Source: Ectocarpus siliculosus (taxonomy: Eukaryota; Sar; Phaeophyceae; Ectocarpales; Ectocarpaceae). From it: 64,000 bases of DNA. Of the stretch, positions 1 through 13,037 are shown one piece after another (the first letter of the stretch is position 1; each line of letters begins with the position of its first letter). Under the pieces are notes generated by a model. The model made no database searches and was not told the DNA's origin. It saw only the letters and a list, made by a program, of their open reading frames with translations. The position numbers and the translations under genes were made by a program. The DNA is taken from positions 239,371 through 303,370 of the forward strand of contig FN648785.1 of NCBI GenBank assembly GCA_000310025.1. The letters are read 5' to 3'.

Positions 1-2966
1 GTAAATAAGACTGGATACCAGCCCTCTGCCTTGTTATTGCGTTGTCCGAGTTATGGTTCGGAGCTGCATGGGGGCGGAAGAGGGCTAACGCCGGGGTTAG
101 GGCTAGGGTGGTGGTCGTGAGATAGGGTAGCAGAGGTGCAACCGCGGTAGTGAAAAAGCAAAGGAAAGCAACTGGCCTACGGCTATCGAAAAAGACAATT
201 TGGTTCCATAATACAGGGCTTCGTCTGCATTTCAGCTGGCCCTTTCAGAAATACGTGTCCACGCGGATTGATGCCCCACCGCAGATGCGTGGGCGCTTTC
301 GTGTACACCTCACCTTCCGCGTGATTCCCATCCAGACCCTCCGATGCCGTCGTAGACTCCGTCGCCGCCGCCGTCTTGCCGCCGTCCGGTGGTGCCTTCC
401 TCCCCCGCCTCCCGCTCCGACAGCCGCCGGCACAGCCTGGGGACCACCCACCCCGGGTCCAAGGAAACGAGGCCTTCGGAGGCAACGTTCCGCAGCCGCA
501 AGTCGTCGCTGCCGAGACTGCATAGGGTTCAGGGTAGAGGGGTACAGTAGCGTGGAGGGGTGAGGGTGGAGTGAGATCGTGAGGAAGACGTGAGGCCGTC
601 AAAGCAAGATCTCGAGGAGACGGTATCGAAACCGAAAAACCGAAACTGAAAAAGAAACCGAAAACCGGCTTTTGAAGTTCTCTGGTTTCGTATTGTGATG
701 GTGTAGGACGGTTGCTAGACTGCGAAGAACGCGACAGAAGGGTGTTCTCGTCATCGGTGTCCATCTCTAGTCTCAACCGAAGCAGACTCTTTTCTCATCA
801 CGAGAACGTGCTTGGTGTACCCCGTGTTTTGTGGGCATTCGGCAAAAACAACTTGGGGTGCTGTCAACCGTCGCCTGCCGCAGTGGAATGTCAAGTGGGA
901 TTCGACAACATCCACAGAGAGAACAGAATTCGAGGCCACTTCTCTGGTGAATGCGCACCCCCTTCGTCTCAAGGCTGATGGTATCGTACTACCAGCAGAG
1001 CATTGCAAGTTTGTCACGGACGGTCACCGCCAAGAAAGAGCGCCATCTGCATCATGCAGAAAGGTCAAGGTTGTGGTTCCGGCGCGGTACGGGGAGTATA
1101 GGTACTATAGTTGTGTCTGAAGATGGCCAGAGGCCGGATGCAGCGACTGGTAGCAATCAGACATTCGAGAGTGTGCCTGCAGCACAACGAGGGCATTCTG
1201 TGTCTCGCAACTATCTGTCACCCATTTTCCTTCGTCAGATTATTGTACCAATGGTCCAGGCCTTTCCATCCAAATAATGTCAAATCTTGAAGAAGAAAAG
1301 GACCACCGGCAAGTGTGAATTAGCATCGGTCCGCCCCCCTCCTTTGGCTATTTTTCGGGGAAGGGGGGCGCAGTTTTTCATGGATATGCTCACCATTGGA
1401 TAAGGTGTTCTCCCACGCCGTCGAACGGAGAAATGCCACCATCTTCGTCGCGGGCTGAAAAACGCACATGCCCAAGGCGACCGCCATCTGTGCAACGGAG
1501 GGCGTCTGGCGCGGCCGCACGCGCAGAAACGAAGGAAAGCGGCGAACGACGTTAGAACCCAATCGCACGAGAGACGTCGAGGCGAAAAAGCTGATGAAAC
1601 CTTCCTTATTTCTCGCCGGACGATAACGTACAACATGAAAAAGCGTACGAGAAAACGGGCAGGGGGAATGCGTAAACGTAGACCGCAGTACTGCCGTACC
1701 TGCGAGAATCACGGTGAGCCGCAACCGAGCAGCTGCGGACCAACCAGGGGACGCCCCAGATGCATCCCCGGGGGGCGTATCGGCGGCGGGGCCTGGGTCT
1801 CCAGTAGCAGCTCGCAGCACCTTTTCGGTCACGAAGCGAGGCGGTGCCGATGAAAAAAGCAAGAAATGTAGAACACAGTACGTAACAAGGTTTGTGAAGT
1901 CGAACCATCCCAAGCAAATCGATCTTGAGGTCGTTGAGATGTTCGAATGGTTTTAACCATCTGAAACAATTCGAGCTCGTCTGTGAAGGCGTGCATGTAG
2001 GTCAAACGTCAGCCACAAATCGAGGTCGTGGTCCCACGCCAAGGGGGGGCAAAGACGACATTAGGGGAGGGCGAAATCAGAAGGGCAACAAGAGTTTTCG
2101 GCGCCAGTTGTATTTCCAGCAGACTTGAGGGACGCTTCTACGAAAACAGTTACAACAACAACAACAGCCTCCCGCCTTGCTGCCCGCGGACCACACACCC
2201 CCACCTTCGGCACGACGAGCAAGGGGTAGTTCACCGCCAACCCCGTCAATACCAAGCACACCGCATCCGAAGCACCGCTATCGCCACCCCCCTCCCCCGC
2301 TTGGCCCAACAGCCCCAACAGCGGGCCGACATCAAGGCGGTCCTTCGTGGGCCCCAACGACCCGGACTTGTCCTTGTTCTCCTCCAACGCTGCAGACATG
2401 ACCCATACCAGAGCCGAAGAAGCAAGCTTCTGGTGAGACGGTGAGAACAGGGTCAACAGAGTTGGAGAATAGGGGTGCATCAGGGGGTTGGGGGGTACGT
2501 GCGGACATGGCCATGATGATTTCAGCTACTTGGAGCGACCAGAGGAGGGAGAAGGCACGACGCAACCGCCTGGGTAAGAGCCAAACCCCCTCCAGGAACG
2601 GGGGAGGGGGATCAAGGCTGAGAAGTGCTGTAGCTACGCCCATTTTTGTTGTCTTCACATTAACAAGAACCTACCGCCCATTTTTTTCGACGAAAATGAA
2701 CCCAGGGCCCGTACGTCATTCTATCTCAAACTTTTGCAAGTGAAACAAGCAATTTCCATTACGAGCATCTTGAAACATGCAACTTCCGAGGATACGTTGG
2801 AGTTTAGAGACAGGGAGGGGGGGTCCCAGAGCCCGGGGGGTGATTGGCTCTGGACTTGAGGGCACGCCTGTGGGGCTCCCCCGCCTTCTCCAAATGAGCA
2901 ACCAAACCAGCACCCCTTCGACAGCTCCGTCGATAGTTACAACAGCATCGAAGACAAACACAACTT

Positions 2967-3000
<34 letters not shown>

Positions 3001-4745
3001 ACAAAAAGACCTGAAGAAACAAACCCGATACCTGTGCCTCGGGCTTGGAACCGCAAAACGAACGGATCAAAGCCTCCTGCAAAGCTCCCACCAAGTCACC
3101 GCCACCCTCCCCGTCACCACCACCATCGTCCCCATCCGCGCGCCCCCCGACTACGCCTGCACGAAACACGTCCTTGGTCCTTGCCCCACCGACGCAGATG
3201 CAGAGGTTACGAAGGGTAAGCCACCGTCCCTCCTCTACACCCTCGGGAGGCTGGTGGATTGGTTGAGGGGCGGGGGGGCACGCGACGTGGAAGAGGGATC
3301 AGAGCACGCACACGTTCTTGATGGGGTGCCACGTTACTGGCAGGAAGCAGCACCCTTGGACACACGCGCTTGATGGGGTGCAGCAAGCAGTGTAGCCCAT
3401 CGCCCTTCGTTGTCTACTGGCCAGTATCGTTGCGTTTGACTGCCCCCTCTAGGAAGCGAAGCGACCGCGACAAAGTCTTAAGGGTGGCGTAAGCGACGGA
3501 TACAGGACCACGCCGGCACCAAAGACAGTTACCTATGTATCTATTGCGATCTTCTCCCAACGAAGGACCAAGACGCTTTGCAGCTCGAATGTGTTGCTGC
3601 TGGACGCGGTGTGTGTGATCATTGGGGAGACTCCCAATACAGTAGACGCGCAAATGAGCGGCGGGGGTGCAACCGCGCCCCGGCATACACCGGGTCATCA
3701 GGCAGCGAAGAGAACATCTAACGTATTCACAAGCGTGAGGTTCTGGCAGGCATCAACTTGCTAAGCAGAGGGCAGGGCTGGTTTCTCCAAAAAATCGCAG
3801 CAGAGAGGCCGGGCATATCGAACGTGTTTCACCTCAATGCCGGCCATCTCGAGCACCCTTGGATCGCACGCGCGGAGCTCTCCAACCAACTCCAGCAGCT
3901 CCGATCTCACGCCCCCCCCTCCCCTTCTTCCTCCTGCCGCCGACCCGCCGCCGCCGCCGCCTTTGAGCTGCGCTGTAGGCCAACGACGGCTGCTCAAAAT
4001 CGACGGCATCGTCCTCGCCAGGTGCCAAGCTGCGTGCTTGACCATCCCGCCTAGTACAACATCTCGTCCATGTCTAGGCGATGAGATTTCGCCTAGAAAA
4101 TGAACCAAAAGGATGGGAGAGGCGGCTTGGATGGAATTCCATTGGCGTTGAATCTGAAAAACCGCACCATTACGATTCTATGGTCATTCGTGACTTGCCT
4201 CATCGGGTTGGCTGCATCGGAGCGGGACAATACGCCGGGGAAATATACAACTGCTGTTTCGGAGTATCTAAGAGCACGCCTCCAGGTTTCCCTATTTAGT
4301 TCATGACCCTTTTTGTGTTTGGTTCTTCGTGGCGCGAACGGCCTGTCCTGCCCTGCCCTGCCCTGCCCCACTCCCGCCCAAACCTACGATTGTACGAACA
4401 GAGCCGCGGGTGCATGGTAGCCAGCACGCAGTCTTGGTGCCAATGTAAGCAATCTCGTTTTGACTGCAGAAAAAATGGCAGCGTTGAGGGCGGAATGCAA
4501 TAAAGCTGATAGACTACGACAGTTTGGGGGTGTTCGGCAGAGTAGTGATCTTCGGGACCTCCGGGGGCTACGTGGATGTTAATTTGGGCACGATAGGCAA
4601 GACGAGCGAGGACCCTCTCGTCTCCCTCATGTCTCTCAATCATTAGTCAGCAAAAGTCTTGAGTCAAACGTTCTTTTCTCTTTCGGCCTCTGACGAAGCT
4701 GCTGCCCGCACACCAAGATAGACCACCCCAGGCATGTCGCGCTCT
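1..4745. other. Low-complexity region with scattered minus-strand exon-like segments
   Basis: No gene model could be closed here. Several minus-strand stretches read like exons: around 310-501 (Arg/Gly-rich, with LRLRNVASEGLVSLDPGWVV), 2240-2420 (MSAALEENKDKSGSLGPTKD and onward), 3036-3170 (DLVGALQEALIRSFCGSKPE, ending at a GTATCG donor) and 3833-3989 (Gly run, then VRSELLELVGELRACDPRVL, between an AG acceptor and a GTGAAA donor). They could be 3' exons of the gene at 4746-6359 or belong to other loci. Intron phases did not all agree when I tried to join them, so no CDS is called. A (CAG)n microsatellite occupies about 2968-2998. The plus-strand frames are Pro/Arg-rich and look like shadows. 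Confidence 0.3.
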
Positions 4746-6359
4746 TCAATCCCTGGGGCAGCTATTTAGTGCTGCGGCTATGACCATAGAACACTCCTGC
4801 CCACGCGTCTCACTTTCTTCCAGCCCGTCTCTCTCAAGCACACGCCTTTTCTCCGCCTCTCGCTCCTCCAACCTTCTGGCCACGTTCACCACCGACACAA
4901 GAACCGCGACTAGATCGCGCACCGCCGTCGCCGCGAGCCCCCTCCCCCCCTCTCCCGCGACCGCGCCTCGGACGTCGCCGAAGGGCAGGCGCGCGCTGCG
5001 GCCCGCTTCAGACCAACCACTTCTACTGTCCCAAGAAACCGAAACCCCACTGTAGGCGTTTTCGCCGCGAGACGTTGCTCGGACACCGCCAGGGCCGCGT
5101 CCATCGGAACCAGGTTGCCTGTTGTAGAGATCTCTGTCGTTACTACCACCGTTGCCGCGGCCGCTTCCACTGCCGACTGCGCCAACGGACGCACCCTCCT
5201 CCGCCACCCCGCCGAGCCACGCTTCCGCCAAAACAAGGAGGGGGATTGTGGACGAGGGCAAGAGCTCGGACAGCACTCTCAACGCTCGCCACCGGCCCTG
5301 CGGCTCCTCTGCCGCCCCCCGCTCCTTCGCAATCGCCGCCCTCGTCTGCTCTCTCTCTTCCTCCCCCGCCCCCTTCTTTCCTGCCTCCTCTTCACCATCC
5401 GTCGCCCGCACCGGCCCACCTCGCGACCTCGCGAGCGCTGCCTGTCTCGCAGGAGAGGTTTCTCCCCTCCCACTATCTCGGTAGATATCATCCGCTTCGA
5501 CTACTGGTGCAACCTCCGCCCCCTTCTCGCCGCAGCTGCCCTCGTCCGTATGTCCGCCTCCGGCTGCTGTCGTTGCCGCAGATAAGGGCACCGGTGTTGC
5601 TGCCGGTCCTGTCGCGCCCGCGGCCTCAGGTGTCGCCGGGCCGGTAGACGACGCCACCGCCGACGCCACTAACGCACACGCCGACGTCAGCGCGAGGGCG
5701 CACTCAGCAGCGAAGCAGGCAAGGGCGGTGGGGCGGGCAGCAGCCGCCGCCGTCCCAGTCGTGGTCTTCGCAACTGCCGCCGTTGGCGAGGGCGTTCTAT
5801 CCCCAGCCCCCGCCGCCGCTGTCGCCGCCTCCACCTGCACCCCTGTCGAAGAGGCTTTGCTCTGCTGTTGTGGTGGGAGTACGCGTGATGGTGGTGGTGG
5901 TATGCCTTCGGCGATTGCCGTCAGCAGCGGCACGAAGCGCTCAGCAAGAGACACCGCGAGCCCGCTAAGCACCCGTAGCTCGTCGCTGGCGCTCCTCGCC
6001 GCGGCGGCGACTTGTCTCACCGACGATGGCGGTCCCGGCCTAGTAGTCGCCCCGCGAGCGGGAGATAGCCCGCCCTTCTCGATCGGCCACAACGCCTGCC
6101 GAAGCATTCGCGAGCCAAGGGAAGGGTGTTCGGCAAAAAGCGAACAAGTAATGGGTGCGTATATTTTCACATGGGATCGGCTTTTGGGCGAGGGGCACAC
6201 TCCGGAGATCAAGACATCTGATTTGTGCCCACCTTTTCTAGAGCATCAGTCACGGCCAAAAGCGTTCCCGCCGCCGCGAGCCTCGTCTTCTTGTCGTCTC
6301 CAACGAGAGCAGCCTCGAGCAAGCCATCTACCGTACAGGGATCGTGGTCTCTCAGCCAC
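4746..6359 (-). CDS. Hypothetical Ala-rich helical protein, two 3' exons of a partial gene
   Basis: I do not recognise this protein. The upstream exon (6359-6233, minus) opens after a CAG acceptor and encodes WLRDHDPCTVDGLLEAALVG and onward, ending LEK before a GTGGGC donor. The next exon starts at 6095 after GGCAG in the matching phase 0 and stays open to a stop at 4746, about 450 codons. It alternates predicted helices (RVLSGLAVSLAERFVPLLTA; LRVLSELLPSSTIPLLVLAE; VRDLVAVLVSVVNVARRLEE) with Ala, Gly, Pro and Glu low-complexity linkers. The spacing of hydrophobic helices suggests an alpha-solenoid (ARM/HEAT-like), but no specific family can be named. The true 5' end lies above 6359 and was not found. 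Splicing before 4746 to exons nearer 3.9 kb is possible. Seen: open frame and phase-consistent splice sites. Inferred: that it is expressed. Confidence 0.45.
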
Positions 6360-6531
6360 CTGCCGCGTGGTATTCGCCAATGAGGTGGTGCGGTTGTCCG
6401 CCGGGGGGTCAATGGGGGGCGTAGAAGCAACAAGAGATCGCGCAAACGTCGCCGACTTGATTTCTAATGTACTACAGCAGTAGTGAGGTTTTAACTAACT
6501 GGTTGCAGCAATCGTTGTTTGAAAACCTTGA

Positions 6532-6551
6532 GGGGGGGGGGGGGGGGGGGG
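6532..6551. repeat. Poly(G) run of 20 bases
   Basis: Uninterrupted G homopolymer after CCTTGA. Unlike the runs at 33652, 63451 and 63982 it is not flanked by a GTACT-type motif, so it is not assigned to the poly(C)-tailed retroelement family. Confidence 0.9.
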
Positions 6552-9530
6552 TCCGTGTCTCCACACGCCCTCGGCCTCCACCAGACAGAAGGGGTCAGCG
6601 ATGTCAGCATCTCCGGGTGTACGAGTCTAGACTACAGCTCGGTACAGCTTGCATGCGGGCATTGAGGGGAAGCCAAGGGTGCAACACCCGCGTTCGGCTT
6701 CATGTGCACACAAGTAGCAATCATCTTTTTCGATGTTGTCGCGTGTAGATACCTGCTGGCACCATATTCAAGCGCTGGCGATTTCTGCGGTTCTCAAGAA
6801 CATGTTTTCCTCGGCATTTCGCTGGCTCTCTTTCCAGAAGCGCGTTGTTGTGTGTCACGTGGTGAATGGAAAGGCTCCCAATGGCAACCTTGCCAGCACG
6901 TGTCCGTTGAGATCATTTATGCTCGGCACAAAACAAAGGGCACATGCAACTACTGCCTCAACACCAGCCAGGGTTACCTCACACAGTCCTGTGTACACCA
7001 GGCGGTGCTACCGCTGCATGCCTACCGCTGTACCCAATTCAAATATTGCTCGGCACTCACAGACATGACCTCAGGTCCCGCTTCCTGCTGTTGCTACCAC
7101 CTCTGCCTGCAGCATTCCTGGTTTTTGACAAGATCAGCCTCCATCCTTCGGAGTTGTCGTGTGCCCCAGTTGCGCAGCTCATCCCACATGCGGCACTGGC
7201 TTGGGCTTGCTTGTTGCCTCGATGCTCGATGGCGTGGGGGGCGCGGTGGATTGCAGCATCTACGAAATCGGAGATCGGAGAGCTGTGGTAAAGACGAGTA
7301 AAGAGCATCAACAAAATATAAACAGCAGTTTACCCAATGAGAAAGCCGTTGGCGAAGGCTCTGGCTGCTTGCAAACACCCCGTCCCAACGGACAGGGCTG
7401 TGCGTCGCTGGATTGGGTTGCCGTTCAACACCACCAGAAGTAGTGTTTTAGCCAAACGCGGCGGAACTTGTTATTTCGTCCGCCGCCGATCGATCGCGAC
7501 TGCAACGCCACCGAGATGGGGCAAGGGGGGTGCATCAGAAGGAGACGACCGCGGCAGCGCGGCAATTTCGGTCCACGATATCGCTGACCTGAACAAGGAC
7601 ATATCTGGCTTTGTGGGAGACTTGGGCGATCCTGACTTCGATACCATCCCCAGCCCTCCTCCTGATCGTGCCGCCTCAGGTGCGATGTTTCAGTTGTTGC
7701 CTTCAACCGTTGCGACCTCTGCTCACCTCTGCTCGGCACCTCTACTGCTGTAATAGCCACACCCGCACAACTTACGCAGACACCTTCCGTGGTCACTGGC
7801 CAGCTACCCAAAAATGGATATCGACAAAAAATAATCCAAAGAAACTTTGGACCCCCGAAAGGCCGCTATTATCACCTTGGTATTCGCAGTTGAGAGCTTG
7901 TTTCTTACATGGAGCGGGGTTTGTTGTACAAGCTGTGCGTTGTGAACTCCCTCACGCGCATGCTTGCTCTTAGCCCTTTGCGCGTGCACAGACACCTATG
8001 ACACCTTGATATGTTGTGTTTTTTTGTACGCGCAATACTAAGGGTCCCGGCGGGATGCCCAAGCCGAGAGAGAAGAAAGCCCCGCCGCGTTCCAAGAATC
8101 GCAGCCCCGGCTCACGCTGGCTGATCACCCCGGAAAATTCGAGGGGCTCCACGGACAGCGCGACGAAGAAATCCCGATGGATGATGACTGGTCCACGCCG
8201 TTGGTCAAAGGGTACCTGGAGACCGAAGAGCGAAAGAACTCAAGTGGGCTAAGAGCAAGAAGGCCGGTCCTGGTGCTAAACGGACCGGCGTGTTTTATTG
8301 CTGGGACACTAGCCAGCACCGGAGAACCGCGGGTGAGTGAACGAAGTGAGGGTCAAGAACAGTCACGTGCGCTCGCGATACAGCAGTGCCCCACCCTCTT
8401 TTGGCAGTAGTTTTGTTCGTGCGTGAAGCACCTCCTCCAGTGCAGACAATATTTTGACGGAAAGAGCATTGAAAGATTCAGCCTTGCAACGCCTCAATGA
8501 AATGAACGCGCCTTGTCGCCTGGTCCCAACACGGCGGCAACGATACTCTTGGGTGACCCGGTGTAATATCCCTGTGAGCTTCTGTTTTTTTTATAGCATG
8601 AGTGTATTTGTTTTCGGAGCGACGGGACGCTACGAAAAGTCATTCCCACACGCCTCTCAGGAGTTTCACCCATGGCCACCCTTGACGCCCTCAACTCCAT
8701 GTCGACCAAACCGTTGTCTCATATCCTGTCCCATCCTTTGCGTCGTACTTGTTCTGATCGCGTGCAATTTCACTTGTTTTGGTTCGGAGAAGGGAGTCGT
8801 CGCGAGTTCAATGGAGGACGCCGCCCAAGAGTTCAACCTGTCGCTGACTGTCTGCACTTCGAACCGGTGCGTAATCCCTGCAACACACAAAGTAGTATCT
8901 AGGAGGCAGCCGACTGATACAGCAGGCGAAGGGTAAAGCCATAAACCTATTCCCCGTAACGGCCAGAGAGTGCCGCGTAGGCGAGCGCCTCTATTGGCAG
9001 TAGGTTGCTCGCGCCTCGGTCAACCTCCCCCACACTGAAATCGGAAGGTGCTTTGTTCATTGCCCGGCTCGAGATGTGAAGCAGGGCATGGTGATCACTT
9101 TGACAATGAATTCATGCTTGTTGGTTTAGGCGGAGTGTGTCGGCATGATATGGATTTCTTTTCACTTTACATATGTTCATGCCAAGTGCAACTATTCAAT
9201 ATTCCACATTGTTGCGTAGTACCCTCTGGCATGCAGTTCCTCGTGAACGGACTACGGTTTTCCTGCGCCCCTTTCCCAGTAGGCTTCATGCAAAGGAAGC
9301 CGTGATGTCGGGCGAGGTTTAAGACCGTACTGTTGGGGTATGATTATGAAGCGCTAGAGGCTGGGCCCATTGGCCATGACACGCAAGGAGAGTTTTTTCC
9401 TTATTTGCATGTCGTACGTGTAATGTTTGTTTTTCGGCAATACCCCGGGCTGCTGCACGCATAGAAACTGATTCCTTCGTACTTGTGCCCGTCTTTGTTG
9501 ATCGTAAATGATACGATGGGAACAGAGAAG
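6552..9530. other. Mostly unassigned; coding-like fragments on the plus strand
   Basis: No complete gene could be built. Plus-strand pieces with coding character are about 7400-7679 (includes SVHDIADLNKDISGFVGDLG, followed by a possible GTGCGA donor), about 8110-8270 (acidic: DEEIPMDDDWSTPLVKGYLE, in the frame of an open reading frame running to 8410) and about 8805-8870 (SMEDAAQEFNLSLTVCTSNR before a GTGCGT donor). They may be exons of one plus-strand gene that also includes 9539-10036, but no phase-consistent chain was established. No family is recognised. Confidence 0.2.
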
Positions 9531-9538
9531 ATGAGCTG

Positions 9539-10036
9539 TTGGACCGACTTTGCGAGGGGGGGTACGATGCTGTCGTCTACAACCCCTCAGGGTTCAGCAA
9601 CCAGGGGTTGCGAGCGGTGGTCCCAACTGCCGCCCAAATTCACCGAACGATGACGGACGCATCTCCTGCATCAAACAACTCAGGCACCGCCGTTCACACC
9701 GAGCCGGCCGACGACGGTTTCCCACAACCGCAACAATCACGGGTTGATAATCCGCGACAGAAAACGTGGGATGACAACGTCCCGCGACACAGCGGGAGCG
9801 GGAGCGCCCTAGAGTACGGTCTAGAGCGTGCGGGATGCCCCGTCGTCATCATTTCACCTGGACGAGATGGAAATCTGGGAGCAAACATGCTGCCATCCAC
9901 CAGCCGTGGACCTGATGTGGACCTCGGGTGTCGCTCGGAGCGAGGAGCGGAAGGAATAATCGCAGGATTTTCGGGGGCTGTTTCTTACCGATTGGCGATG
10001 GCGGCAGTATGGAGCGTATTGGATGGATCCCGATAG
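9539..10036 (+). CDS. Hypothetical ORF, 165 codons, possibly a terminal exon
   Basis: An open frame runs from upstream of an ATG-less DELLDRLCEGGYDAVVYNPS segment to a TAG at 10034-10036. The first third (GGYDAVVYNPSGFSNQGLRA) has ordinary globular composition. The middle is Ser/Pro/Asp/Asn-rich, and the end is Gly-rich. The nominal start is not an ATG in a good context, so this is more likely an exon or a gene remnant than a whole gene. No domain was recognised. Confidence 0.2.
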   Translation: MDRLCEGGYDAVVYNPSGFSNQGLRAVVPTAAQIHRTMTDASPASNNSGTAVHTEPADDGFPQPQQSRVDNPRQKTWDDNVPRHSGSGSALEYGLERAGCPVVIISPGRDGNLGANMLPSTSRGPDVDLGCRSERGAEGIIAGFSGAVSYRLAMAAVWSVLDGSR

Positions 10037-10755
10037 CACTGCTGTTATGCCTCGTACGCTACCCTCGAATAGACCTGAGACGACGTGTTGGTCCTTCTTT
10101 TCACCTGACAACATGCCGTTCCGGGTGTCTGCTGCCTTTCTAGCAATCGGGGAAGTGTTGCGCTAAAACCGCATCCGCTTCCCGGTTTTTCCCGCCAACC
10201 CAAAGGCTTCTGCGGTTGCCCTTCGTCTTTTACCAGAGGCGGTGTTCGGCAGCATTGATTTGGTCCAGTGACCAGAATTTGTTTTCGAAAAGTTTCTCGG
10301 CATTTTCGGCGCACCCCGCGCTCCTTTCACTGCTGTCAGGATCAGTCCTTGTCCACCTCTGAAGAAGAGGTCGTGGGCTAATGGCAGGGAGCGAGATACT
10401 GCTGTAGATCGCCATGCTTTTGCCGCTGCCGTCTACATGACGAAGTAGTTATTATGAACTGTGATGCCGCTGTAGTACCGTTCTTGGCCGGGACCTCCGC
10501 AGAGAATACTGAACGGGCGTCAAACGCGTTTTCTTTGTTCTCATAATGCCTCTACGCCCCCAACCTACCACGTCAATTCCTCCTCTTTGCCTGGCGTGCG
10601 AGTTGAGCTTGCCATTTTCCATATCTCAATACACTAGCCGCTGCTCCCAGTAGATGTGGGGATGTGAGATGGGCCATGCGGGCAGAATGGTCCTCCAAAC
10701 AGGCAGGGGGTCCCCCCTCAAAGTAGCACACAACATATATGAGTTAGTTACCGTA

Positions 10756-10966
10756 GGTTGCATGAGATATCACACCCCCTAGACCGATTTTCAAAGCTTG
10801 AATACTCGGCAGAAAAAGCAGTGACGGTGCCGAAATTGACGGACATGGAACCGTCCCGTCGAGAGCTTTCCGAACATGTATCGTTTGCCTCGGGCATCCT
10901 GTTGGTCGTAGAGTAATCGAGCTTTGAGCATGGGTCAAGGAGGTGTGGTGTCTTCTTCATGCAACC
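10756..10966. mobile_element. MITE-like element, copy 1
   Basis: A 211 bp element flanked on both sides by TA. The ends are inverted: it opens GGTTGCATGAGATATCACAC and closes with the reverse complement of GGTTGCATGAAGAAGACACC, giving roughly 28 bp of imperfect terminal inverted repeat. The interior shares blocks such as CGTCGAGAGCTTTCCGAA with copy 3 and a related block with copy 2. It has no coding capacity. A TA duplication with short inverted ends is typical of Tc1/mariner-type (Stowaway-like) non-autonomous elements. Confidence 0.75.
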
Positions 10967-13037
10967 TACTATACGGTGTCCATAAATATGGGGTGTTTGA
11001 TTTAATTAATTGTTTTTGGGTTTGGGGAGTACATATGGAGCGCAAGCTCTGTTGTATTTAGTATCATTGCTTGTAGCTCTGAACGACAACAGAGAAAGAG
11101 AGATAGATCTGAATCTCTCTCCCCCCCCTCTATCTCGTACACACCGAAGTTCACTCACTTCAAACTGACACCATTCGCCCGTTGACTCTCTTTTTCCTCA
11201 ATCTGTATGCATACGACCCCCATTTATCGGTATAGATCGCTTTGGAACCACTGGCAAAACCAAAGTTTCGCCGCAAGTCGGAATGTCAGATTTCGAATTT
11301 CGAATACCGAACGAGCAGCCAAGTGTGCATCATATCCCCACCTCCGGTCACCTCCGGTGTCACCAACACGGCCTTCAACAAAAGGTTTCTCGTAACACCG
11401 TTGTAGAAGCTGAGCTGACTTTCCGTCCTTGGAGCCTCGAGCCCAACTAGACTGTCAAGAGCGACCAAGCTAGGTCATCAGAGGTGAGGAAGGGGATTGC
11501 AACGTTGCAACACGTTGCGTCGGGCATTGCTTTGCGTTGTCGTCTACAGCAGCACTAGGAACACCTTGATGGAAGGCAGCTCTGTCCTCCACGAGCAGCC
11601 GAGCCACAAGAGACCATAGCATGTCTGTTGAGCTTGTGTGTTTCATCATTTGCCGGTACATATGGCCGCCAGTCGTCGTCCCCTTTATTCACCACCACCC
11701 TTTATGGGCGGGCTGGTGCGGTGTGGCAACGCCAGCCGGGCAACACACATACAACATGAGCAGGAACCGAACTTCGAGAATTCGGACGATCAATATGCGC
11801 GCCGCAGTGCACCGCAGTTCCTACTCTGTTGCACCGAGCAGACAAGACGCTGCTGGGGGTACTCGAGTAAGGGCTCGTGGAGCTGTGCTTTGTATTGAAC
11901 CGCAGCGTGTTCCTCGGAAGTTTCCCCCAAGCGCCCTCTTGTGCGAAGGTTGTCGTGTGGTTTGCTCGGAATCGGAAGATGGGACCATCGAGACCCACTG
12001 CAACCAGCGCTCGCCAACAGCAACGGCAGTGGCTGCAATCGGCACTGCTGTGCTAGATAGCCCTACTGTTGTTCATGTGTTACCTGCTAAAGGCAGTACA
12101 CTTCCTATTCCCGCGTGGCACCCCGGCTACTGCTGTAAGATGGACTGGACTTCGTGAACTTTAACTTCCAACTTTTTCTCGACCTGAACGAGGCGACCCA
12201 CCGATAGGTGCACCAAAGTTAGAACTTTTGAGTGCAGAACCGATGTTGTCGACAACAGCATCATTTATGCATATTTCATGTCGGCTAGCGCAGCTGGATA
12301 GTTTCTGCAAGGCGTACATACGGCATTTGGCTCGTGCTTGTATATGACAGATGCTCATGCTTGCAGTTGAACTGAAGTCACCTTCAACGCCGTTTTGAAT
12401 TGAGGGCCCGCAGATCTCCTCTGGCGCGTGCCGCTACCTCTCTGTCCTCAAAAGAGTGCGTGAACCGCCCAACTTTGCCACTGAGTAGCACCCATCGACT
12501 CTGAGAAGGTTGAGAGGGCCACATGAACAAGGTTGAAACACACGCGTACCGCAATCCCTTTCGAGAACGTCCCGGGTTTCTCATTTCTTTGTGAAAAGTA
12601 AGAACAAAATAACGTTGCATACTCGACGGGAGGGCACGAGGTTTCCGAGAAAAAATCACCTCGGGGGGTTGAAGTCTAAGTAAGTGAGAGCCCCCCAGAT
12701 CCAAATGTTGTTTTTTTGGTGCTTGGAATACTTGTCAGACACGCGGGTGTCCGTTGTGATTATTCTGACGAGACGGACACGTCTCCTCTAACCCGTTGTC
12801 CGTAGCGTTGGTAGCTGTGTTTCGCTGTCAATTATCTCGCGTGCAGGGCAGAGCTCGTGCAGGATGCCCTCCACTGACCAAAGGAACCGCCCATCCCTTT
12901 CGTTACCTCTTCGGGCTTGTTTGCCTCGAACGCGATCGATTCGGCTTGCTCGTCACCACCGGTGCCCTACCACCTCAAAATGCCCTCCCAGAAGAAAAGA
13001 AGCGCGCACCGTCATCATCCCAGCAAAAGGACCAACC
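10967..13037. other. No gene recognised
   Basis: Open frames here are short and lack domain-like sequence. A CT/GA-rich patch with short AGAG runs lies near 11080-11140. The last ~200 bases are probably the promoter and 5' UTR of the gene starting at 13038. Confidence 0.4.

Noticed and set aside
1323-1373. CGCCCCCCTCC…GGAAGGGGGGCG hairpin
   Set aside because: A single GC-rich inverted repeat with no nearby gene end or recurrence; not supportable as a regulatory element.
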